Shown piece by piece: positions 1 to 7,559 of a stretch of 64,000 nt of DNA (the first letter of the stretch is position 1; each line of letters opens with the position of its first letter). A program made the translations under genes and the position numbers. The notes below the pieces were generated by a model that saw only the letters and a list, made by a program, of their open reading frames with translations, was not told the DNA's origin and searched no databases. This DNA comes from Herbiconiux sp. A18JL235. GTDB taxonomy: Bacteria; Actinomycetota; Actinomycetes; Actinomycetales; Microbacteriaceae. The DNA lies in assembly GCF_040939305.1 (NCBI RefSeq), contig NZ_CP162511.1, positions 3,472,001 through 3,536,000 on the forward strand, read 5' to 3'.

Positions 1-480
1 GGTCGGCAGGTAGCGACCCGTGAGGTCGCCCGAGACGGCGGTGGCGCGGCCCCCGAGCTCCAGCGCGGTGGCGCGAGCGGTCTCGAGCTCCGGCGTCCAG
101 CCGAGGGCGACGGCGAGGTAGGTGTCGGCGGGCTGCTCGACCTTCAGCTGCCCGATCACCCAATACCCGGAGACGCCGTCGTTGAGGCGGCCGGAGATGA
201 CGTCGAAGCCGCTCGGCACGAGCGCGCCCTTCACCTCCACGCGCTGGGCGGCCTGCGTCTCGACCACGGGTGTCTGCGGCTCGGCCACCGTCTCGAGCGG
301 CTTGATGGTCTCCGACTGCCCGTTGGTCACCTCACCGCTCGACACGGCACGCTCGAGCTGCCACTGACCGAGGGCTGCGAAGCCGCCGGCGATCGCGAGG
401 GCGAGCACGAGCGTGGCGATCCAGCGGGGTCGCCGCATCACGGAGGCGAGGGAGGCCGGGGGTGCGGAGGTAATGCTCAA
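1..480 (-). CDS. SURF1 family protein (partial, runs off the left edge)
   Basis: The N-terminal 160 codons of a SURF1-like protein are present; the C-terminus lies beyond base 1. A single membrane segment follows a basic stretch (MRRPRWIATLVLALAIAGG), then the family-typical Gly-Gln-Trp-Gln-Leu-Glu-Arg motif just after the membrane and an extracytoplasmic domain containing GYWVIGQL and ALGWTPE. SURF1 proteins assist cytochrome c oxidase assembly. The TTG start at 480 overlaps the TGA stop of the upstream antiporter gene (TTGA), which suggests co-transcription; an in-frame ATG at 438 is an alternative. The family call is fairly good, the start less certain. Confidence 0.75.
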   Translation of the reverse strand, partial: MSITSAPPASLASVMRRPRWIATLVLALAIAGGFAALGQWQLERAVSSGEVTNGQSETIKPLETVAEPQTPVVETQAAQRVEVKGALVPSGFDVISGRLNDGVSGYWVIGQLKVEQPADTYLAVALGWTPELETARATALELGGRATAVSGDLTGRYLPT

Positions 481-2114
481 TACTCGTCGTCTCTCGCTCG
501 GGATCGCGGATCGTGCTCGTCCGACTGCAGCATCGCCTGCTCGATGAGACGATCCCGCTCGGCGCCCTCGCGCTCGGGTGCCGCGACACCGCCCGCAGGC
601 ACGACGGCCTCGGGGTCGCTGCCGCGGTCGGCGTCGTAGTCGTCGTAGTCGCCATAGACGTCGGGGGCGATCTCGTCGTCGTCGGCTGCTGCGACGCGGT
701 CGCCGGAGCGGCCGACGCTGAGATCGTCGTCGTCGCCATCGCCATCGCCATCGCCGGCGACCACTCGCCCGGCCGGCCCAGCGGTCGCCGCCTCCATGAG
801 CGCGATGGCCTCGTCGGCCTCGAGGTTGCGCTGCGTCTTGCCGCCCCCGGCGGCGCCGGCGGCCACGGCTGCGGCTGCGGCCTCGGCACCGGCTGCGCCC
901 GCGGCGCCCGACGCCGCAGACGCTGCCGCCTTCGCCCGCGCCTTGCGCTCGGTGCCCAGCACGAAGCTGCCGATGCGTTCGGAGTTGACCGCGAGGATGG
1001 GCCCGATGATGGCCATGATGAGCACGTACAGACCCGCGAAGGGCTGGATGCGCTCGTCGAGCCCCGCGGCGAGCGCGAGCGTCGCCAGGATGAGTGCGAA
1101 CTCCCCCCGGTTCTGCAGGATGGCCGCCGTGTTGATGCCGGCTTGCGGCCCGAAGCCGTTCAGCCACGCCACGAACTGGCCGCCGATGGCGTTGAGGGTC
1201 ATCGTCATGACCACCGCCAGCACGACCGGCACGATGACGGCGGGGAACGCTGTGGGGTCGAGCCCGAGACCGAAGTTGAGGAAGAAGAAGGCGCCGAACA
1301 CGTCACGCAACGGTATGGCGATGTGCTCGATCTTGTTGCGGTAGCGGGTCGCCCCGAGAACCAGGCCGATGAGGAACGCACCGATCGCATCCGTCACGCC
1401 GAGGATCTCGCCGAGGCCGCCGAACATGATGGCCAGGCCGAAGAACAGGATGGTGAACAGCTCGTCGTCTTTGGTGCGGAACAGTCTCGACACGACCTTG
1501 CCGCCCCAGCGCGCCACCGAGAACATCACCACCAGGAAGACGAAGGAGATGCCGAGCTTGCCGACCACCAGCCAGATCTCGGTCTCGCCCGAGAGCACCA
1601 CCGACACGATCGCCAGGTAGATGGCGATGAAGACGTCTTCGACGACGGTCACGCCGAGGATCATCGGAGTCTCGCGGTTGGCGAGGCGGTTGAGTTCGAT
1701 CAGCAGTTTTGTGACGATGGCGCTCGAGGAGGTCGCCGTGATGCCGGCGATGACGAGCGCCTCGCGCGTTCCCCACCCCACCAGGAAGCCGAAGCCGAAG
1801 CCCACCACCATGTTGATGAGGATGTAGGAGCCGCCCGAGATGAGCAGCTTTCCCGCGTTGGAGAAGAACTCGTCTTGATCGAACTCGAGCCCCAGATTGA
1901 ACAGCAGCAGGATGAGCCCGAAGACCGCGATCAGCTCGATGTACTCGCCATGGGCGAACTCGAGCGGGAACCACGCGAAGTACGGGCTCGCGAGGAGCCC
2001 GACCACCATGTAGATGGGGATGGCCGGGAGGCCGATCGACTTGCCGAGGCGACCCAGCACGTAGGCGATGACGAACAGGACTCCGAGGATGAGGAGGTCG
2101 GGGCCGAGGTGCAT
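477..2114 (-). CDS. Cation/proton antiporter, CPA2 family (KhtU/KefB-like)
   Basis: This 545-residue membrane protein has about twelve hydrophobic segments over residues 1-385, in the style of the monovalent cation:proton antiporter-2 family, which exchanges K+ or Na+ for H+. It contains typical segments such as GLILLLFNLGLEFD and TDAIGAFLIGLVLG. It lacks an attached TrkA-N domain; the regulatory subunit is instead encoded 12 bases upstream, as in KhtT-KhtU pairs. The last 160 residues are a disordered tail rich in Ala, then in Asp/Gly, which is unusual for the family. The SURF1 gene overlaps its stop codon. Substrate ion cannot be decided from sequence. Confidence 0.85.
   Translation of the reverse strand: MHLGPDLLILGVLFVIAYVLGRLGKSIGLPAIPIYMVVGLLASPYFAWFPLEFAHGEYIELIAVFGLILLLFNLGLEFDQDEFFSNAGKLLISGGSYILINMVVGFGFGFLVGWGTREALVIAGITATSSSAIVTKLLIELNRLANRETPMILGVTVVEDVFIAIYLAIVSVVLSGETEIWLVVGKLGISFVFLVVMFSVARWGGKVVSRLFRTKDDELFTILFFGLAIMFGGLGEILGVTDAIGAFLIGLVLGATRYRNKIEHIAIPLRDVFGAFFFLNFGLGLDPTAFPAVIVPVVLAVVMTMTLNAIGGQFVAWLNGFGPQAGINTAAILQNRGEFALILATLALAAGLDERIQPFAGLYVLIMAIIGPILAVNSERIGSFVLGTERKARAKAAASAASGAAGAAGAEAAAAAVAAGAAGGGKTQRNLEADEAIALMEAATAGPAGRVVAGDGDGDGDDDDLSVGRSGDRVAAADDDEIAPDVYGDYDDYDADRGSDPEAVVPAGGVAAPEREGAERDRLIEQAMLQSDEHDPRSRARDDEY
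733..755. repeat. Short tandem repeat, TCGCCA x 3.8
   Basis: A 6-base unit is repeated almost four times inside the antiporter gene and encodes alternating Gly-Asp in the acidic C-terminal tail. Units are in frame, so slippage would only change the tail length. Confidence 0.8.
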
Positions 2115-2126
2115 ACGCGCGTGCCC

Positions 2127-2657
2127 CTAGCTGCCGGGCGAACCGTCGACGACCACAGGCTTCTTGATCTCCCCGGTGCGGAAGAAGTTGAACGCCTTCG
2201 CCACCTTCTCGGGCGAGCCGGCCACGACGAGGGTGTCGCCCGGGAAGACCTTGAAGTCGGAGGCGGGAGCGGGGTTGGTGGAGTCGCCTCGCACGACGGC
2301 CACCACGGTGAGCCCCGCGATGCCGCGCTCGGCGGGCGAGCCGAGGGGCTGGCCGGCGATGTGGTCTTCGTAGTCGACGGTGAACCAGTCGATGGACAGG
2401 CCGGGGATCTGGTCGAGCGCCGAGAGCGACTCGGTGATCTGCGTGCCGCCGAGGAGCTCGGCGAGGGTGTGCGCCTCGTCGTCGGAGAGGCGGAGCGAGA
2501 CCTTCGTGTTGTTGGGCCCGTCTTCGTCGTCGGCGAAGGTGATGAGGTCGCTGTGACCCGAGCGGTGGGCGATCACGCCCACCTTGCCCCCGTCTGAGGT
2601 GATGAAGGTGTGCAGCACCCCCACGCCGGGAAGCTTCACTCGCCGAACGTCGACCAT
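2127..2657 (-). CDS. Antiporter regulatory subunit with TrkA-C domain (KhtT-like)
   Basis: A 176-residue soluble protein encoded directly upstream of the antiporter. Residues 1-75 form a KhtT-type N-terminal region (MVDVRRVKLPGVGVLHTF), and residues 105-165 match a TrkA-C/RCK-C ligand-binding domain (FKVFPGDTLVVAGSPEKV). Such subunits gate the antiporter partner in response to a nucleotide or pH. The ATG at 2657 is preceded by GAGGAGA at good spacing, so the much longer upstream open frame is not used. The leader carries a 7-base dyad (TCACCGC at 2675, GCGGTGA at 2697). Confidence 0.85.
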   Translation of the reverse strand: MVDVRRVKLPGVGVLHTFITSDGGKVGVIAHRSGHSDLITFADDEDGPNNTKVSLRLSDDEAHTLAELLGGTQITESLSALDQIPGLSIDWFTVDYEDHIAGQPLGSPAERGIAGLTVVAVVRGDSTNPAPASDFKVFPGDTLVVAGSPEKVAKAFNFFRTGEIKKPVVVDGSPGS

Positions 2658-2796
2658 TGCTGTCTCCTCAGGAATCACCGCACGGATACTCGAACGGCGG
2701 TGAGACCAGTTTACGCGAGGGGCAGCACGGCCCTGCCGGTGTTCGCCCTCAGCTGTGGAGAACGCGCACCAGCAGGCACGGTGTGCAGGAGGAGCG

Positions 2797-4527
2797 TCAG
2801 TCGGCGTCGACGATGTCGGGGGCCTCGAGGCGGATGCGCTCGGCCGACTCGTCGTCGGGCTGCTCCTGGCTCGCACGTTCCGCGGCGACCCGCTCGAGGT
2901 ACACCTCGACCTCCCGGTCGACGGTCTCCTCGTCCCACCCCAGCACCCCGGCCATGAGACGCGCGGCGACCGGCGCCGCGGAGACCCCGCGGTCCCACGC
3001 CTCGATCGAGATGCGGGTGCGGCGCGCCAGCACGTCGTCGAGGTGCAGCGCGCTCTCGTGCGAGGCCGCGTAGACCACCTCGGCGCCGATGTAGTCGTCG
3101 GCACCGGGCAGCGGGTCGGCGAGCGACGGGTCGGCCTTGATGAGGTCGAGCAGCTCGTCGGTGAGCGTGCCGTAGCGGTTCAGCAGGTGCTCGATGCGCA
3201 CCGGGTGCACGCCGAACTTGCGCGCGATCTTGTGCCGCTTGTTCCAGGCCGCCTGGTACCCCTCGGCACCGAGCAGCGCGATGTCCTGCGTGACCGAGGG
3301 CGAGATGCGGCCGTCGAGAGCCGACACGGCGGCGTCGATCGCATCCTTCGCCATGACGCGGTAGGTCGTCCATTTGCCGCCCGCGATCACGACGAGCCCG
3401 GGCACCGAGTGCGCCACGAGGTGCTCGCGCGAGAGCTTCGAGGTCTGGTCGCTCTCACCGGCGAGCAGTGGCCGCAGGCCCGCGTACACGCCCTCGACAT
3501 CTTCGCGGGTGAGCGGTACGGCGAGCACCTTGTTCACGTGCTCGAGGATGTAGTCGATGTCGGCGGCCGTCGCGGCCGGGTGCGCCTTGTCGAGGTGCCA
3601 GTCGGTGTCGGTGGTGCCGATGAGCCAGTGCCGGCCCCACGGAATGACGAAGAGCACGCTCTTCTCGGTGCGCAGCAGCAACCCCGACTTGCCCTGGAAC
3701 CGGTCGCGGGGCACCACGAGGTGAACTCCCTTCGAGGCGCGCACCTTGAACTGTCCGCGCTCCCCCACCATCGCCTGGGTCTCGTCCGTCCACACGCCCG
3801 TGGCGTTCACGACCTGCTTGGCGCGGATCTCGAACCGCTCGCCGGTCTCGAGGTCGTGAGCCTTCACGCCCACCACCCGCTCGCCCACCTTGAGGAAGCC
3901 CTCCACCTTCACTCGGCTCGCCACGTGGGCCCCGTACGAGGAGGCCGTGCGCGCGAGGCTCGCCACGTAGCGGGCGTCGTCGACCTGCGCGTCGTAGTAG
4001 GTGATGCCGCCGACCAGGGCGTTCTTCGACAGGCTCGGGATGAGCTGCTGCACCTGACGACGGGAGAGATGACGGTGATGCGGAACACCGGGAGGCCGCC
4101 CGCCGGAGTAGCTGAAGATGTCGTAGAGCAGCATCCCGGCACCGATGTAGGCCCGCTCCACCACCCGCTTGTTGAGCGGGTAGAGGAAGCGCACGGGCTT
4201 CACGAGGTGCGGGGCGATGCGCTGCAGCAGCAGGCCTCGTTCGATGAGCGCCTCGCGCACCAGCCTGAAGTCGAGCTGCTCGAGGTACCGGATGCCGCCG
4301 TGCACGAGTTTCGACGACCGGCTCGAGGTGCCCGACGCCCAGTCGCGCGCCTCGACCATCCCCACCCGGAGACCGCGGGTCACCGCGTCGAGCGCGGCGC
4401 CGGTGCCGACGATGCCGCCACCGACGACGAGGATGTCGAGTTCCTTCTCCTTCAGGGTCTCGATGGCCTTGCTGCGTTCCTCGGGACCGATCTTCGTGGA
4501 GTGCGATACCGAGGTGTGCGTGGCCAT
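2797..4527 (-). CDS. glpD: Glycerol-3-phosphate dehydrogenase, FAD-dependent
   Basis: A 576-residue homologue of aerobic GlpD, which oxidises glycerol-3-phosphate to dihydroxyacetone phosphate and passes electrons to the quinone pool. The FAD dinucleotide fold is at residues 31-55 (VVGGGIVGTGAALDAVTRG). It is followed by the GlpD signatures SGTSSRSSKLVHGG and GGIRYLEQLDFRLVREAL, and the C-terminal DAO_C domain covers about residues 400-530. The ATG at 4527 has a GAAGGAG ribosome site; upstream in-frame codons lack one. The gene follows guaB3 by 65 bases, with a small hairpin between them, so it may have its own promoter. No glycerol kinase or facilitator is nearby. Confidence 0.93.
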   Translation of the reverse strand: MATHTSVSHSTKIGPEERSKAIETLKEKELDILVVGGGIVGTGAALDAVTRGLRVGMVEARDWASGTSSRSSKLVHGGIRYLEQLDFRLVREALIERGLLLQRIAPHLVKPVRFLYPLNKRVVERAYIGAGMLLYDIFSYSGGRPPGVPHHRHLSRRQVQQLIPSLSKNALVGGITYYDAQVDDARYVASLARTASSYGAHVASRVKVEGFLKVGERVVGVKAHDLETGERFEIRAKQVVNATGVWTDETQAMVGERGQFKVRASKGVHLVVPRDRFQGKSGLLLRTEKSVLFVIPWGRHWLIGTTDTDWHLDKAHPAATAADIDYILEHVNKVLAVPLTREDVEGVYAGLRPLLAGESDQTSKLSREHLVAHSVPGLVVIAGGKWTTYRVMAKDAIDAAVSALDGRISPSVTQDIALLGAEGYQAAWNKRHKIARKFGVHPVRIEHLLNRYGTLTDELLDLIKADPSLADPLPGADDYIGAEVVYAASHESALHLDDVLARRTRISIEAWDRGVSAAPVAARLMAGVLGWDEETVDREVEVYLERVAAERASQEQPDDESAERIRLEAPDIVDAD

Positions 4528-4543
4528 GTGACTCTCCTTCGAC

Positions 4544-4573
4544 GCAGAGCAGCCAGGAGCTGGCTCCTTCTGC
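4544..4573 (-). terminator. Possible hairpin terminator after guaB3
   Basis: AGCCAG-GAG-CTGGCT (4551-4565) is a perfect 6-base-pair stem, flanked by a further GCAG/CTGC pairing. It begins about 20 bases after the guaB3 stop. There is no T-run and the hairpin lies just before the glpD ribosome site, so it could also be a leader structure. Confidence 0.35.
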
Positions 4574-4592
4574 ACACCACGGTAGTAGGAGG

Positions 4593-5711
4593 TCAGTCGA
4601 GTCGGTAGGGGGCGACCACCACTTCGACCCGCTGGAACTCCTTGAGGTCGGAGTAGCCCGTCGTCGCCATCGATCGGCGCAGGGCCCCGATGAGGTTGGC
4701 CGTGCCGTCGGCCACGGGCGAGGGGCCGTAGAGGATCTGCTCGAGCGGCGCCACGCTTCCCACGTGCACCCGGTTGCCGCGCGGCAGCTGCGAGTGGTGG
4801 GCCTCGGGGCCCCAGTGCCAACCGCCACCCGGAGCATCCGTCGCCCGTGCCAGGGCCGTGCCGAGCATGACGGCGTCGGCGCCGACCGAGATCGCCTTCA
4901 CGATGTCGCCGGAGGTGCCGAGGCCCCCGTCGGCGATGACGTGCACGTAGCGGCCACCCGACTCGTCCATGTAGTCGCGGCGGGCGCCGGCGACGTCGGC
5001 CACCGCGGTGGCCATCGGGGCGTGGATGCCGAGGGTGGCTCGCGTGGTCGATGCCGCGCCGCCACCGAAGCCCACGAGCACGCCCGCGGCGCCGGTGCGC
5101 ATGAGGTGCAGGGCCGCGGTGTAGGTGGCAGCGCCGCCGACGATGACGGGCACGTCGAGTTCGTAGATGAACTTCTTGAGGTTCAGCGGCTCGACGTTCT
5201 TCGACACGTGCTCGGCCGACACGGTGGTGCCGCGGATGACGAACAGGTCGACGCCGGCGGCGACCACGGTCTCGTAGAGCTCCTGCGTGTTCTGCGGCGA
5301 GAGCGCGCCGGCGACGGTGACACCGGATGCGCGGATCTCGGCGAGCCGCGCGGTGACCAGCTCGGGCTTGATGGGCTCGGAGTAGATCTGCTGCATCCGC
5401 TCGGTGGCACGCCCCTCGGGCAGCTCGCGGATCTCGGCGAGGAGCGGCTCGGGGTCGTCGTACCTCGTCCAGACGCCCTCGAGGTCGAGCACGCCCACGC
5501 CGCCGAGCTGGCCGATCATGATGGCGGTCTGCGGCGAGACGACGGAGTCCATCGGGGCGCCGAGCACCGGGATGTCGAAGTGGTAGGCGTCGATGCCCCA
5601 GCTCACCGAGACGTCTTGCGGATCGCGCGTGCGGCGGGAGGGCACGATCGCGATGTCGTCGAAGGAGTAGACGCGGCGCCCCCGCTTGGCACGGCCGATT
5701 TCAATTTCCAT
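4593..5711 (-). CDS. guaB3: GuaB3 family IMP dehydrogenase-related protein
   Basis: A 372-residue TIM-barrel protein of the IMPDH/GMP reductase superfamily without CBS domains (N-terminus MEIEIGRAKRGRRVYSFDDI). The substrate-loop region that reads GSICTTR in the neighbouring GuaB reads GGAASTTR here, so the catalytic cysteine is replaced; activity as a classic IMPDH is therefore doubtful. The phosphate-binding stretch IADGGLGTSGDIVKAISVGAD is kept. Translation may start at ATG 5711 or at the adjacent GTG 5714. A TAGGAT -10 box at 5727-5722 lies 7 bases before the GTG, which fits a leaderless GTG start. Divergent from the hydrolase gene. Confidence 0.88.
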   Translation of the reverse strand: MEIEIGRAKRGRRVYSFDDIAIVPSRRTRDPQDVSVSWGIDAYHFDIPVLGAPMDSVVSPQTAIMIGQLGGVGVLDLEGVWTRYDDPEPLLAEIRELPEGRATERMQQIYSEPIKPELVTARLAEIRASGVTVAGALSPQNTQELYETVVAAGVDLFVIRGTTVSAEHVSKNVEPLNLKKFIYELDVPVIVGGAATYTAALHLMRTGAAGVLVGFGGGAASTTRATLGIHAPMATAVADVAGARRDYMDESGGRYVHVIADGGLGTSGDIVKAISVGADAVMLGTALARATDAPGGGWHWGPEAHHSQLPRGNRVHVGSVAPLEQILYGPSPVADGTANLIGALRRSMATTGYSDLKEFQRVEVVVAPYRLD

Positions 5712-5757
5712 CACGCCTCATCCTATCGGGGCCTCGCTCCGGGGCACCGGCCGCCGT

Positions 5758-5769
5758 TACGCTGACGCC
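5758..5769 (+). promoter_or_regulatory. -10 box for a leaderless transcript
   Basis: TACGCT (5758-5763) ends 6 bases before the ATG at 5770, the spacing expected when transcription begins at the start codon. No Shine-Dalgarno sequence is present, which supports this reading. Confidence 0.5.
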
Positions 5770-6999
5770 ATGAGCGGATTCGCCGTCAAAGACGACCTGC
5801 TGGATGCGCAGACGCTGCGCGCCGCCTCCACCGCATCGTTCGGCGGCGCCGAGGTATTCGAGACCGTCGCCATCGCCAGACGGGTGAAGGGCACCGACTT
5901 CGACAGCTGGCACGCGGAGTGGAACGGCGCGGCCGAGGCCGCCTACGCGGTCGGGGTGACCGCCGAGTCGCGGGGCGAGCGCGAGACGGCGCGGCTGGCC
6001 TTCCTGCGCGCCACAACGTATTTCCGCACGGCCGGTTCGGTGTTCCTCGCCCGGCCCGTCGACCCGCGCCTGCCGGCGAGCATCGCGCGGCAGCGGGAAG
6101 CGTTCCGGCGCGCGATCACGCATTTCGACATCCCCGTCGAGGTCGTGTCGATCCCGTACGAGGGCACCACGCTGCCGGGCTACTTCTTCAGCGCGGTGGC
6201 ATCGGATGCTCCGGATGCACGGGCGAGGCGGGCGACGGTCGTGCTCATCGACGGCTATGACGGCACCACAGAGGAGCTCTACTTCTGGAACGCGCGGGCC
6301 GCTCTCGACCGCGGCTACAACGTGCTCGCCTTCGACGGGCCCGGGCAGGGTTCGGTGCTGGTGGAGCAGGGGCTTCCCCTCCGGCCCGACTACGAGAACG
6401 TCGTTACCCCCGTCATCGACTGGCTGCTCGGGCGCGACGACGTCGACCCGGCCCGCGTCGCCCTCATCGGGCTGAGTCTCGGCGGCTACCTCGCGCCGCG
6501 GGCCGCGAGCGGCGAGCACCGGGTGGCGGCGTGCATCGCCGACTCCGGGGCGTTCGACCTCTTCGACACGGCGGTGGCGCGGGTTCCGAAGCCGGTGCGC
6601 GGGCAGATACCCGACGGCAACGATGCGGCCCGATCCCTCGTCGAGGCGATGGTGGATCGCCTCGAGAAGAGCCCGACAGGTGGCTGGGCGCTGCGCCGCA
6701 ACCTCTATGCCCATGACGTGCCCGACGCGATGGAGTTCTTCCGCATCGCCCGCTCGTTCACCCTGAGGGGCTACGCCGAGCGGATCACCTGCCCCACCTT
6801 GGTGGTGCACGCCGAGGGCGACGACATCGGCGCCTCGGCGCCCGAGCTCTACGATGCACTCACCTGCGAGAAGCAGATCCTGCTCTTCACCGCCGCCCAG
6901 TCCGCCGACCAGCACTGCGAGGTCGGTGCCCGCCACCTCTACCACGCCGCCGCGTTCTCCTGGCTCGACTCCCACCTCCACCCCACCCGCCTCGCCTGA
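5770..6999 (+). CDS. Alpha/beta hydrolase family protein
   Basis: A 409-residue cytoplasmic serine hydrolase. The nucleophile elbow is Gly-Leu-Ser-Leu-Gly-Gly with Ser236; the acid is probably Asp in HAEGDDIGAS near residue 345, and the base the His in SADQHCE or GARHLYH near residues 380-390. An N-terminal helical domain of about 130 residues precedes the barrel, and the segment IDGYDGTTEELYFW resembles the FrsA/dipeptidyl-peptidase-like hydrolases. The substrate is unknown. The start is chosen because no ribosome site exists upstream while a TACGCT box is placed for leaderless transcription. It stands alone, divergent from guaB3. Confidence 0.75.
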   Translation: MSGFAVKDDLLDAQTLRAASTASFGGAEVFETVAIARRVKGTDFDSWHAEWNGAAEAAYAVGVTAESRGERETARLAFLRATTYFRTAGSVFLARPVDPRLPASIARQREAFRRAITHFDIPVEVVSIPYEGTTLPGYFFSAVASDAPDARARRATVVLIDGYDGTTEELYFWNARAALDRGYNVLAFDGPGQGSVLVEQGLPLRPDYENVVTPVIDWLLGRDDVDPARVALIGLSLGGYLAPRAASGEHRVAACIADSGAFDLFDTAVARVPKPVRGQIPDGNDAARSLVEAMVDRLEKSPTGGWALRRNLYAHDVPDAMEFFRIARSFTLRGYAERITCPTLVVHAEGDDIGASAPELYDALTCEKQILLFTAAQSADQHCEVGARHLYHAAAFSWLDSHLHPTRLA

Positions 7000-7091
7000 C
7001 CCCAGAGGCGTCCCGCGCCGAGCGTGCGCCGAGCGCGAGTGAGCACCGACTACTCATCCCTCCGGCCGGCATCCCCGCCGTAACCTCGAGC

Positions 7092-7457
7092 ATGCTCACC
7101 TCCGATGCCCACATCTCCGCGCCCGCACCAACCCACCGACAGGCCTTCACCGCCGTGATCGCCGCGGTCGCCGCCCCCGTGCTCGCCACGGCCATCGCGC
7201 TCCTCGGGTTCGTCGTTCCGGCGGGCGATCCGCGTGCCTCGATCACCTTCGGCCCGGCCGCCCTGGTCATGCTGGCCGAGGTGTGCGCCATCGTGGCGCT
7301 CGTCACCATCAGCGTGCTCAGCGCCGTCCGAGCCCTGCGCTCGGGCCCGGGCTCGCGGGCACTGCCGATCGTGGCTCTCGGCATCGACGCGTTCACCCTC
7401 GCGCTGTGGTTCGCACCCCTGGTCACGGCCTTCGTCACGTCGGGGGTCGCCTCCTGA
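7092..7457 (+). CDS. Hypothetical small membrane protein
   Basis: A 121-residue protein with three predicted membrane helices (about residues 19-43, 54-82 and 92-116) and short loops; a conserved function is not recognised. TAACCT at 7081-7086 lies 5 bases before the ATG, so it may be leaderless. Its coding nature is supported by GC-rich third positions and the absence of a longer competitor frame. It is separated by about 100 bases from each neighbour and is not clearly in an operon. Confidence 0.55.
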   Translation: MLTSDAHISAPAPTHRQAFTAVIAAVAAPVLATAIALLGFVVPAGDPRASITFGPAALVMLAEVCAIVALVTISVLSAVRALRSGPGSRALPIVALGIDAFTLALWFAPLVTAFVTSGVAS

Positions 7458-7531
7458 GCGCAGGGTTCTCGCACGCACAGGGGTCTGCCGAGCACCCGGC
7501 TCGCACCTCCCGGAGCGTGACTGCCCGACAC

Positions 7532-7537
7532 TAGAAT
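7532..7537 (+). promoter_or_regulatory. Possible -10 box of the propeller lipoprotein gene
   Basis: TAGAAT lies 22 bases upstream of the ATG at 7560. A matching -35 box is not convincing. Confidence 0.35.
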
Positions 7538-7559
7538 CGGGGCGGAGTGGGGGTGCGCG

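Noticed and set aside
513..2597. 694-codon open frame opposite the antiporter genes
   Set aside because: It is the mirror of GC-rich genes; the translation is Asp/Glu/His/Arg-rich without domains, and both genes on the other strand are clear.
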